Below, piece by piece: positions 1-7,656 of a DNA stretch of 64,000 nucleotides; the stretch's first letter is position 1; each line of letters opens with the position of its first letter. The stretch covers positions 1 through 64,000 of the forward strand of contig CAITIQ010000668.1 in the NCBI GenBank assembly GCA_903892415.1, read 5' to 3'. This stretch comes from an uncultured delta proteobacterium. GTDB taxonomy: Bacteria; Myxococcota_A; Polyangia; Polyangiales; Polyangiaceae. Made by a program: the position numbers and the translations under genes. The notes beneath the pieces were generated by a model. That model worked only from the letters and a program-made list of their open reading frames with translations, was not told where the DNA came from and did not search any database.

Positions 1-56
<56 letters not shown>

Positions 57-96
57 TGCGAAACATAGTCGGACCGGATTCTGTGTCAACGACTTG

Positions 97-426
97 TTAC
101 GAGGAGGATGAAGATTCTGTCGGGTCTCTTGGTGCAGCGCTCGTTTCTTCGGTCTGAGGGACTTCTTCCATAGCTTCCACCACCGCGAGAGCACCGTCTG
201 CGAGAGCGGCCACCACGGTGGTCACCCCGCGAATGGTGCTGAAGGTGCTGGCTGAAGCGAGCTGATGAACCGTCCTCACCACGCGCGCCGGACCTGCGAC
301 TACCGGAACGGCCTCCAAGACCGAGTACGTGCGGTCGGCGTAACGCTTGCCCACCCTTTCGATAGCGCGCGAGCCGTGGAGCACGCCGTCTCGTAGCAAG
401 GCTACAGCTCCGCGCACCCGCTTCAT
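97..426 (-). CDS. small hypothetical protein coupled to lipase-like hydrolase
   Basis: A 109-residue protein of unknown function. The ATG at 426 overlaps the TGA of the upstream hydrolase gene as ATGA, so translation is probably coupled; a GTG three codons earlier is less likely. The N-terminal third is basic and helical in character, the middle is Ala/Val-rich (a possible amphipathic or membrane-associated helix near residues 60-85), and the end is a Ser/Glu/Thr-rich tail with a run of five Ser. No domain is recognised. Coupling suggests it works with, or localises, the hydrolase, which is inference. Confidence 0.72.
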   Translation of the reverse strand: MKRVRGAVALLRDGVLHGSRAIERVGKRYADRTYSVLEAVPVVAGPARVVRTVHQLASASTFSTIRGVTTVVAALADGALAVVEAMEEVPQTEETSAAPRDPTESSSSS

Positions 427-1355
427 GAAAGCCACTCGCGCAAGCGTTGGTAGACAGCCTCATCCGCTAGCAACGCGGTGTGGCTGAGCCCTTCAAACAC
501 TTGCACGTGCTCCTGCGGAAAGATCGGGCTGCGATCGTGCGGCTGCGCGTGGCCCAACGCGCTGCGCGGCGGAACCAACGCATCCCCGAACAAGGCAGCG
601 AGCCTTGGATCCTTCGGCAGCACCCCGGCGATCAAGTGATGTCGAATGGAGGCTAGAAGCGGAACCGGATGCCTGCGGTTTTGCAGAAGTGCATGCGCAT
701 CAGCGTCGCGCCAATCGTGTTCGTGAAGACTGCCATAACGCAGGTCTTGAATGCCTTCACTGCGGAGCGCAATGATATCGCCGATCAGCTCGGTCACCGG
801 ATCGGCCAAGACGGTTCCCGTCTTGCGCAGAAACCAAGTAAGGACATTTCCCGCTCGCTCGAGCGGTGCGCCAAGATGCGGGGACCCGATGTAAACGGCG
901 CTTTTTACCTTTCCAAGCCAGGCTGCCGAACGCTCAGCTGCCGTGTGCGTAGCGCTGCGGATCACCAACCCGCCCATGCTGTGCCCGATCAGAATCAGCT
1001 CCTCGATCGCGTCGCCCACGCGAGCGACCAACGCCTCGAGCAGGTGGTCGAGCTGAAACCCGTTCTCCGAGATATGACGCCCGCTGTTGTAACGCACATA
1101 AAGTGGCGTTAGCCCGAGATCGGCCTCCAGCTTCGTCGCGTAGTTAAGCCCAAACATCGACCAGCAGCCCTCGGTCGCCATTAGCCCGTGGACGAAGAGC
1201 GCCATGCGTTTGGCCGGAACCACGCGCTCGGGCGGGACGGGTGAGCCATCCACGACGAAGGTGAGATCGATGGCAAGGCCGTTGGCAGTGCGATGCAAGT
1301 AGTCCCCAACCAAGCCGTTGAGCGCTCCAACCGCTGAGTCCACATCGACCTTCAT
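423..1355 (-). CDS. alpha/beta hydrolase, lipase/PGAP1-like
   Basis: A 310-residue alpha/beta hydrolase. The oxyanion-hole strand LFVHG lies at residues 53-57 and the nucleophile elbow GHSMGG carries the predicted catalytic Ser126. A C-terminal GLSHTALL supplies the likely catalytic His near 290, and the acid is probably the Asp of GDALVPP. The layout fits triacylglycerol lipase or PGAP1-like esterases that act on acyl esters; the substrate is unknown. There is no signal peptide, so it is probably cytoplasmic. A GAAGG lies 11 nt before the ATG. It follows the zinc-ribbon gene by 33 bp and overlaps the next small gene by 4 bp, so the three look like an operon. Confidence 0.87.
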   Translation of the reverse strand: MKVDVDSAVGALNGLVGDYLHRTANGLAIDLTFVVDGSPVPPERVVPAKRMALFVHGLMATEGCWSMFGLNYATKLEADLGLTPLYVRYNSGRHISENGFQLDHLLEALVARVGDAIEELILIGHSMGGLVIRSATHTAAERSAAWLGKVKSAVYIGSPHLGAPLERAGNVLTWFLRKTGTVLADPVTELIGDIIALRSEGIQDLRYGSLHEHDWRDADAHALLQNRRHPVPLLASIRHHLIAGVLPKDPRLAALFGDALVPPRSALGHAQPHDRSPIFPQEHVQVFEGLSHTALLADEAVYQRLREWLS

Positions 1356-1388
1356 TCGTGGATGACCTTCATGCGTGATGCATCCGGC

Positions 1389-1760
1389 TCATTGCGGGGT
1401 GTTCCCCGGCGTCGGTGCGATGCCATAGAGCGGAACCACCTCAGGTTGGGGGGGCTGTTGCGGCGTGGCCGGGACACCGTATTTGGGCGCAGACTCTGGA
1501 ATCTCGTTGGTGGTATCCGGTGCAACCTGCGGCGGCACGGCGCCCGTAACCGTGGGCGCGGGCTGGCCGTCATTGGGTGGCTGTTTTGCCGAGCCGCAAG
1601 CCGTGAGCAATGCGGCGCTCGAGAGCCCCAGCAAAACGGCGATCGCCGTACGGGCGATAGCACCGTCTGCGTTGCGCAAGGTGGCTGCACAATGAGGACA
1701 CGCGAGTTCGGTGGACTTGACTGCGCACGCACACGAGGGACATGCAACGAGGGTCGGCAT
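1389..1760 (-). CDS. zinc-ribbon protein with internal lipobox-like segment and Pro-rich tail
   Basis: A 123-residue protein with a two-knuckle zinc ribbon at its start (CPSC at 7-10, CPHC at 21-24). Next come a hydrophobic segment at about 36-54, a lipobox-like LTAC ending at Cys55, and a Pro/Gln/Thr-rich tail. The start is ATG 1760, preceded by GAAGGAAG; an ORF opening at 1883 would add an unlikely leader and overlap the divergent gene. A zinc ribbon before a lipobox is an odd order: either the hydrophobic segment is a plain anchor leaving the ribbon in the cytoplasm, or the ribbon is part of an unusual leader. Function unknown. Confidence 0.72.
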   Translation of the reverse strand: MPTLVACPSCACAVKSTELACPHCAATLRNADGAIARTAIAVLLGLSSAALLTACGSAKQPPNDGQPAPTVTGAVPPQVAPDTTNEIPESAPKYGVPATPQQPPQPEVVPLYGIAPTPGNTPQ

Positions 1761-1844
1761 CGCTGAAGCTTTCTTCCTTCCACCCCGGTCGTCAAGCATG
1801 GCCGGGCTTTCCGGCAACAGCGCTAGCCGTGGTAGTCTCGACAA

Positions 1845-2462
1845 ATGCATCGGCGAATCGTAGCTGTCCTTCTTTGCTGCCATTCAGGCTGCGCGCTGGA
1901 ATCGCTCGAGCCGGAAGCTTCCCTCGTTACTTATTGGGGAACGGTTGAAGACTCCGACGCGGTAATTGCCATCACGCTCACCGACACTGCGGCGGTGGCC
2001 TATGTCTGCGGTGGGGAGCTAACGCGAGAGACTCAAACGCGCTGGTACTCGGCCGAGTTATCGCAGCCCTTGATTGAGGGTGATTCGCTGGTTCTCGATG
2101 CAATCAACGGTCAGCAGCTTGAACTGCAGCTCTCCGCGGATTCCCTGATTGGCAGCTACCTGGATCCTGATGGTACCGCGTTCAATTTCGACGCTGTGAT
2201 TCCTTCACAAGGCGAGTTTCACGGACTCTACACAGTAGTCGACAGCGGCTGCCGCACTGGTGTGATTGTCAATGTCGACGCCTCGAACAACAGCGAGGTA
2301 CAAGGCGCATGGTGCAACGAGGCGGGGATCTTCGAGCAGGTTACACCCATCGCGCCAATCAACCCGGGCGCCAGCTCGTTTGATGTAACGGTGGTGTCCG
2401 CCACCGCTGGCTTCGAGGAGAAGCGGCTCACGGTCCAGGCGATTGATCCCATCAGCTTCTGA
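1845..2462 (+). CDS. predicted secreted lipoprotein, hypothetical
   Basis: A 205-residue protein starting with a short basic/hydrophobic leader and a Cys-rich cleavage region (HSGC near residue 16), consistent with a small lipoprotein. The mature part is rich in beta-prone sequence with several Cys and no domain I recognise. It is divergent from the zinc-ribbon gene across 84 bp that must hold both promoters. The STAND ATPase gene begins 9 bp after its stop, so the two are probably cotranscribed. Confidence 0.7.
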   Translation: MHRRIVAVLLCCHSGCALESLEPEASLVTYWGTVEDSDAVIAITLTDTAAVAYVCGGELTRETQTRWYSAELSQPLIEGDSLVLDAINGQQLELQLSADSLIGSYLDPDGTAFNFDAVIPSQGEFHGLYTVVDSGCRTGVIVNVDASNNSEVQGAWCNEAGIFEQVTPIAPINPGASSFDVTVVSATAGFEEKRLTVQAIDPISF

Positions 2463-2471
2463 TCGATCGTC

Positions 2472-5069
2472 GTGGACGCGCAATCAAGGCAATCTGCCAA
2501 AGGAACCGCCAGTAGGAACCGCCCGCCCAAACAGAGTTCCTTTGTCGGTCGCCACGAGGAGTTGAGGGAGCTGCGCGCGCTTCTTGAAGGAGCCAATCAG
2601 GTCCTCCTTGTCAGCGGTCCACGCGGCGTCGGAAAGACGCGCCTCGTCCGAGAAGCGCTCAAGAAGCTGGCAGCTGTCTGGCTCAGTGCTGCGGATCTCC
2701 GCTCACTGGATGGGCTCGCGGCTCGCGCTGCCGAAGCGCTCAGCGTACCGCTTGGCTCTGCGCGCAGCGCAGAGGACCGCTTGCGTCAATCTGGGCGCGC
2801 CTTGGCAGCTGGCACCGCCAACATCGTGGTGATCGACGGCGCCGAGGCGCTCGGGGAGAAGCTCGGTACGGCGTTGGGCGTTTGGCAGAACGTTGCACCC
2901 AGGCTTAGATTTTTAGTCACCGCGCGCGATGCTCTGGCAATCGGGGGCGCTCGCTACGTACTTGGACCGCTCGCGAGCCCACGGAAGGGGATTCACCCAG
3001 GCGTTCAGCTCTTTATAGAACGCTGTCGGGAACACGGTGCTCAGGCGCCCGCACCTGAAGCCACGGATCCGCTCTTGGCACAGCTGGTAAGCGCGTTGGA
3101 TGGAATGCCTCTCGCGATCGAGATTGCTGCAACTCGCTACGGAAAGCTTGGGTTGCGTGGCCTCACCGAGCCTCTCTCCGACCGCCGCATGACGATTCAA
3201 GCGGCCGTTCAATGGTCGTGGGAGGGGCTTGCTCCGGAGCTCCAATCGGTGCTCGCCGGCCTTTCGGTCTTTGGCGCGAGCTTCACGCTGGATGCGGTAG
3301 AGGCCGTACTCAACCAATCAGCTCCGGATCGCGTAGCTTGGCTGCTTGACCAACTGGAAGCTGAGTCTCTGCTCTATCGATCATCGCAGGGTGATGCGGG
3401 GGAGCGAATTTCTCTCGACGAAAGCGTGCGTTCGTTTGCCATGGACCGCCTGGCCGAGAGCGGTGAACTCGCGCAGACCACCCAAAAGCATGACGGTTAC
3501 TTCTTGGAACTGGGTAGGCGCCTGATAGAGCGCGTGGATCGCTACGGCGATATTCACGCACGTGCTCAACTGGCGAGCGAGCTTGAGAATTTTCTTCTGG
3601 TGTATGAGCGAGGGCTTCTCACCGACAACTGTCCACAAGCACTCGCGAGCCTCGTCATCGCTGATGCTGTGCTCGCTACCCAGGTATCTGCACAAGTACG
3701 GCTCGATCTCTGGAGCGCTCTACAGCAACGGTACAGCCACGAACTTTCATCCGAGATCGAGCTGAAAGCTGGGTTGGGACGCGCGCTCGCCGAGGCTGGC
3801 CGACTCGAGGAAGCTCGACCTTACCTCGATTGCGCTGCGCGCCTTGCCGAAGAGCGCCGTTCCAATCGCGCCGCGCATCTCTTCGTCGATCTAGGTTTGG
3901 TGTTTCACCATACCGGGCAGCTCCAAGAGGCGCGAGAGACCTACGCTCGCGCGCTTGAACTCGAGGCAAGCCAGCCGGATGAGCGACTGCGCGCACGCGC
4001 TTGGGGAAACCTGGGCGCGGTGCTGCACGATGAACGGAAGTTCGAGGGCGCACGGCGCAACTACGAACGCTCGCTCGCGCACGCACGCAACGTTGGGGAC
4101 GCGCGCATCGAGGGAGTCATGCTGACCAACCTTGGGGTGCTGGAGCAGGAGTTGGAGGAACTCGAGCGCGCTGGTGAGTGCTTCGAAGGCGCCATGCGCC
4201 TGCTCGAGCAAGCCGCAGATCGCCGGCTCACCGCGATTGCCAAGAGCAACCTGATGACGTTGCTGATGGAGACGGGGGATCTCGAGGGTGCGCGCTTCTA
4301 CGGCGAAGCCGCTTTAAGCGAACAAAGGGCGATGGGCGACTTGAAGTCGCTGATCTTGGTACGGGCGCGGCTTGCAGCTCTTTATTCGCTCTTGGAAGAC
4401 CGGCGGCGCGCAACGGTGGAGCTCGAGGAAGCCCAGCACCTCACCTCGGATCTGCGAGATGAGTCCGCAGCTGCTGTGCTGGAGGTCGCGTCCCAGTTCC
4501 TGGAGCTCTGCGACGGTGCCCTGCCCCAGACCTTGCTAGACAACGTGCAAGCTGTAGCATCGAGTCTACGCAGCGACGGTGTAGCCAAGGGCGACCGCTC
4601 GGACGAGATTCGAACGCTCGTTCGGATCGCCGAAAAGTTCGTCAAGCAACGCAAGCCAGGCGCCGAGCCCGCACCCAACCGCGACGCGCTATTGGTTTCA
4701 CCAGACGCCGCGTTCATACGTGCCCCCAAAAAGAGCCTGTGGGCTCGGCTCGAGCTGAAAAGCGCGCCCCATCAGATATTTGCGGCGCTGTTGGAGCACC
4801 ACGCGCGAGATCCAGAACTCGGACTGTCGATGGATCAGCTCGCCAAGGCTGGCTGGCCCCAAGCCGAGCTACCAGCGGCCGTGCGCGCAAGCCGCGTTTA
4901 CGCGGCTATCGCTGTGCTACGTCGTAGCGGATTGGAGAAGCTCGTGATGAGACGGCCGGGGGGATACCTGCTTGACCCCGCACTGCGAGTAACTCAAGCC
5001 CTACCGACAGCCGATGAGCGAACGGCCTCGTTGCCCTCAAAGAAGGGAAAGTCACGCGCTGCCCCCTAG
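2472..5069 (+). CDS. STAND/AfsR-LuxR-type ATPase with TPR repeats and C-terminal DNA-binding-like domain
   Basis: An 865-residue signalling ATPase with a GTG start. The N-terminal NTPase domain has FVGRHEEL, a Walker A GPRGVGKT at 49-56, a Walker B strand ending in Asp122 and a GMPLAIEIAA motif near 210, typical of the NB-ARC-like ATPases in AfsR/LuxR-type regulators. Residues about 425-665 are consecutive TPR-like helical pairs with repeated WGNLGAVL and TNLGVLEQ patterns. Residues about 740-835 look like a winged-helix unit ending in RRPGGYLLDP. It resembles a ligand- or partner-sensing transcription factor with the DNA-binding part at the C-terminus rather than the usual N-terminus. Target unknown. 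Confidence 0.85.
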   Translation: MDAQSRQSAKGTASRNRPPKQSSFVGRHEELRELRALLEGANQVLLVSGPRGVGKTRLVREALKKLAAVWLSAADLRSLDGLAARAAEALSVPLGSARSAEDRLRQSGRALAAGTANIVVIDGAEALGEKLGTALGVWQNVAPRLRFLVTARDALAIGGARYVLGPLASPRKGIHPGVQLFIERCREHGAQAPAPEATDPLLAQLVSALDGMPLAIEIAATRYGKLGLRGLTEPLSDRRMTIQAAVQWSWEGLAPELQSVLAGLSVFGASFTLDAVEAVLNQSAPDRVAWLLDQLEAESLLYRSSQGDAGERISLDESVRSFAMDRLAESGELAQTTQKHDGYFLELGRRLIERVDRYGDIHARAQLASELENFLLVYERGLLTDNCPQALASLVIADAVLATQVSAQVRLDLWSALQQRYSHELSSEIELKAGLGRALAEAGRLEEARPYLDCAARLAEERRSNRAAHLFVDLGLVFHHTGQLQEARETYARALELEASQPDERLRARAWGNLGAVLHDERKFEGARRNYERSLAHARNVGDARIEGVMLTNLGVLEQELEELERAGECFEGAMRLLEQAADRRLTAIAKSNLMTLLMETGDLEGARFYGEAALSEQRAMGDLKSLILVRARLAALYSLLEDRRRATVELEEAQHLTSDLRDESAAAVLEVASQFLELCDGALPQTLLDNVQAVASSLRSDGVAKGDRSDEIRTLVRIAEKFVKQRKPGAEPAPNRDALLVSPDAAFIRAPKKSLWARLELKSAPHQIFAALLEHHARDPELGLSMDQLAKAGWPQAELPAAVRASRVYAAIAVLRRSGLEKLVMRRPGGYLLDPALRVTQALPTADERTASLPSKKGKSRAAP

Positions 5070-5141
5070 GGTTCACCGCCTTCGACGTGGTGGTAGTCGT
5101 TCAGCGAAGACAAGCGCCGATGGGTCCGATAGAAATGGAGC

Positions 5142-5543
5142 GTGGTCCGTAAGCGCCGTCCGCACGTGGCAACTCCCGATGAGGTTCGAATCTCGCGCGA
5201 AGGAGACTTCGCGGTCATCGAGTACGTCGACCAGTCCATCGAGACCACGCAATACCGCGTGGGCGCCGACACACTCGCCCGCATGACGGATGAAGACATT
5301 CTTTCCTTGTGGAATGCCGGTCTTGCGACTCATGGTGAAGAGTCAGGGCGTTCACGACGCGACATGTCGAGCTCGGTTCGGAACAACAAGTTGATTGGTG
5401 AGGTGGAGGCATTTCCCAGCGCCCCCAACCAGCCGTTCTTGCTCGTGGAGGGCCGTGTCTATACGCCGATGGAGCTTTGCTCTTTGCTTGGCAACCACGT
5501 TGGCTGGGAAGTCACCTTCTCCTTCAAAAAGAAGGCCGATTGA
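5142..5543 (+). CDS. conserved-looking hypothetical protein
   Basis: A 133-residue protein with a GTG start, no signal peptide and no membrane segment. The first 60 residues read as mixed alpha/beta (VRISREGDFAVIEY), followed by a polar linker and a C-terminal part containing YTPMELCSLLGNHVGW and a basic end. The codon pattern matches its neighbours and it fills the space between the ATPase and the next lipoprotein, so it is probably real. Family not recognised. It could belong to the ATPase transcript, 72 bp upstream. Confidence 0.62.
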   Translation: MVRKRRPHVATPDEVRISREGDFAVIEYVDQSIETTQYRVGADTLARMTDEDILSLWNAGLATHGEESGRSRRDMSSSVRNNKLIGEVEAFPSAPNQPFLLVEGRVYTPMELCSLLGNHVGWEVTFSFKKKAD

Positions 5544-5567
5544 GACTTTTCTGATAGCCTGGCCCGG

Positions 5568-6251
5568 ATGAAATCTCTTCGCTTTGGCGTTGTGTTGGGC
5601 GTAATTGGGCTCTCCGGCTGCGGCGGAAACGTCGTGTTCTCCGAGGACGGGGAGGGCGGAGAAGGCGCCGCGGGGGCCGCCAGCAACACGACGTCCGTAA
5701 CCACCAACCAAGGCGGTGGTCCCAACTCGTCGGTTACCACCAACCAAGGCGGCGGCCCCAATTCGTCGGTTACCACCAACCAAGGCGGTGGCCCTAATTC
5801 GTCCGTCGTTACAGGTCCGATCTCTACCTGTGAAACGCTGTGCAACGAGTTCCAGCAGTGTTTGGAAGGCAACTGCTTCGACCAGTGTCAGCAGGTCTAC
5901 CAGCCAGGTTGTGAGTTCGAGGCCGAGCAATACCTTCAATGCGTGCTTAACTTCCTGTCGCCTAGCTGTGATTTTCCCGACTACGACTGCTCTATTGAGA
6001 GCGAGCAGTTAGACCTATGCTCTAACGGAAACAGCTGCTTCACCAAAGGTTGTGATACGGGCGGAGCTAGCTGTGCGTGCACCGGTAACTGCAATGGGAA
6101 CCAGGTAGTTTCTTCGTGCTCTCCCAACGGCCCGGGCAGCTTCTTGTGTGAATGCTTCGTCAATGACACCTTCGTAGGGAGCTGCCTCGAGTCGCCGGAG
6201 AACTTGTGCAATGGGGTTGAGCAAAGCTGTTGCGTGTTGAATTTTTTGTAG
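5568..6251 (+). CDS. Cys-rich lipoprotein with 12-residue tandem repeats
   Basis: A 227-residue secreted protein. The leader ends in the lipobox LSGC, followed by an acidic Gly/Ala linker. Three copies of a 12-residue unit (SVTTNQGGGPNS) form a flexible stalk encoded by a near-perfect 36-bp DNA repeat. The remaining 140 residues carry more than 25 Cys, including a CETLCNEFQQC start, suggesting a disulfide-rich extracellular domain. The architecture of anchor, extensible tether and Cys-rich head is common among myxobacterial surface proteins. It ends 8 bp from the convergent P450 gene. Function unknown. Confidence 0.82.
   Translation: MKSLRFGVVLGVIGLSGCGGNVVFSEDGEGGEGAAGAASNTTSVTTNQGGGPNSSVTTNQGGGPNSSVTTNQGGGPNSSVVTGPISTCETLCNEFQQCLEGNCFDQCQQVYQPGCEFEAEQYLQCVLNFLSPSCDFPDYDCSIESEQLDLCSNGNSCFTKGCDTGGASCACTGNCNGNQVVSSCSPNGPGSFLCECFVNDTFVGSCLESPENLCNGVEQSCCVLNFL
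5694..5801 (+). repeat. 36-bp tandem repeat, 3 copies, inside lipoprotein stalk
   Basis: Three 36-bp units in frame with the lipoprotein gene, each encoding SVTTNQGGGPNS and differing only at wobble positions. Copy number may vary among strains and would change stalk length without breaking the frame. Each unit carries the octamer CCAACCAA (5704, 5740, 5776). Confidence 0.95.
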
Positions 6252-6259
6252 GCTGCGCG

Positions 6260-7603
6260 CTAACGCGGGACCGCCCAGAGCCTAAGGTTCTGCGGGGTCA
6301 GGGTGATTCGAGCCTTGGGAGTTACTTTATCTGCACCTCGCAGTTCGAATGAGTGGCGCTTGAGCAGCGTCGCGAGCGCCACGCTGGCCTCAACCGAAGC
6401 AAACACCTTCCCAATGCAGGCTCTACCTCCAGCGCCGAATGGTAGATACGCGAGCTTGGGTCTCGCCTCCTCGGATTCCTTGTTGAAGCGTGCAGGGTCA
6501 AACTGCTCTGCCTTGGGAAACCAGCGTTCATCGCGGTGAGTGAAGTAGATCCAGAGGACTACTTCACTGCCTGCCGCAACCGCATAATCCCCTATCGTGG
6601 TATCACTAATCGCCCTCCGCGCCAGGACATACGCGGGGGGATAGAGCCGCATGGTCTCTTTGATTACTTGCTCGACAAGCGTCAGCCTCTCGAGGTCTTC
6701 GCTCTTGCACGTTCGCCCCGCCAGCACCGCGTCGACCTCGGCCTGACAGGCTCGCATTACCTCGGGGTGCTTCGCCAAGAGGTAGAGCGCCCAGGCAAGC
6801 GTATTGGACGTAGTCTCGTGGCCCGCGAGCAAGAAGGTAACTAGCTCGTCACGGACTTCACGAGCTGAAAGATGCACATCCTTGTTCTCGGGATCCGTCG
6901 CATCAAGGAGCATCTGAAGCAGATCCACTTGGGCACTTGGCTTGGAACGACGATTGTGAACGACTCTCTCGATCACTCGGTCCAACTCGGAGACCGCCCG
7001 ATGGACAACCTGCTCCACTGGCCAACGCGCAACAGCAGGCAGGCTGCGAGGCACGGCGAGAGCCGTCTGCAGCGTTGACATCGACCGCCCCACCACACGA
7101 ACTTCGTCCTCGAGGTCGATACCCAGCAGGGCATGACCAACGATGCGCAGCGTGAGGTCAGTCATTTCGAAGGTGGCGTCAAAGCTTTGACCACGACCGA
7201 AGCGCGCAGCCGTGCGCTCTGTCTCCGCGACCATACGCGGAACGGCGGCGCTAATCGCCTGCCGTGAGAACGCCGGATTGAGGATCCGGCGATGCCGCCG
7301 CCAAACTTCACCATCACTGGTTAGCAAGCCATCCCCAAGGAGAACCGACAAGCTCTCAAGTGCGCTATGGGACTTTGCGTACGCATCGGCATGCGTAATC
7401 AGCACCTCCCGAAGCTGGGCAGGGTGGCGCACGACGTATAATCCAACACCTTTCGCAGGCGCAAAGTACACGTCGCCGTAGCGAGCGAATCGTCGACCGA
7501 CGAACTCGAAGGGGTCACGAAAGAACGCGGCCGCGTAGCGAATCGAGTCGACCAGATTTCCCGTGCGTTCATCTGGCCCGGGAGGCGTACCTTGAGACGA
7601 CAT
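6260..7603 (-). CDS. cytochrome P450
   Basis: A 447-residue class-I-like bacterial P450. It has the I-helix oxygen-activation motif AGHETT, the K-helix ETMR (ExxR), and the heme loop FGAGGRACIG with the thiolate Cys at about residue 396. Such enzymes insert one oxygen atom from O2 into a C-H or C=C bond, using electrons from a separate ferredoxin system not encoded here. The start is taken at ATG 7603; an in-frame ATG at 7642 would overlap the divergent gene. The sequence resembles the CYP102/CYP4-like fatty-acid or terpenoid hydroxylase group more than macrolide P450s. Substrate unknown. Confidence 0.95.
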   Translation of the reverse strand: MSSQGTPPGPDERTGNLVDSIRYAAAFFRDPFEFVGRRFARYGDVYFAPAKGVGLYVVRHPAQLREVLITHADAYAKSHSALESLSVLLGDGLLTSDGEVWRRHRRILNPAFSRQAISAAVPRMVAETERTAARFGRGQSFDATFEMTDLTLRIVGHALLGIDLEDEVRVVGRSMSTLQTALAVPRSLPAVARWPVEQVVHRAVSELDRVIERVVHNRRSKPSAQVDLLQMLLDATDPENKDVHLSAREVRDELVTFLLAGHETTSNTLAWALYLLAKHPEVMRACQAEVDAVLAGRTCKSEDLERLTLVEQVIKETMRLYPPAYVLARRAISDTTIGDYAVAAGSEVVLWIYFTHRDERWFPKAEQFDPARFNKESEEARPKLAYLPFGAGGRACIGKVFASVEASVALATLLKRHSFELRGADKVTPKARITLTPQNLRLWAVPR

Positions 7604-7656
7604 CCGCGCAACAATAGCGCGTGCGCCTACGCGGGTCCTCATGGGAATATACCCCC

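Noticed and set aside
2472..5069. The STAND ATPase as an anti-phage Avs-type defence gene
   Set aside because: No nuclease, protease or membrane effector domain, and the C-terminal part looks DNA-binding. The AfsR/LuxR-type regulator reading fits better.
5172..5200. A GGTTCGAATC tRNA T-loop-like string
   Set aside because: It lies inside a protein gene and no acceptor, D-arm or anticodon arm can be paired around it.
5694..5801. 36-bp repeats resembling CRISPR repeat length
   Set aside because: No spacers; the units are contiguous and in frame, encoding SVTTNQGGGPNS.
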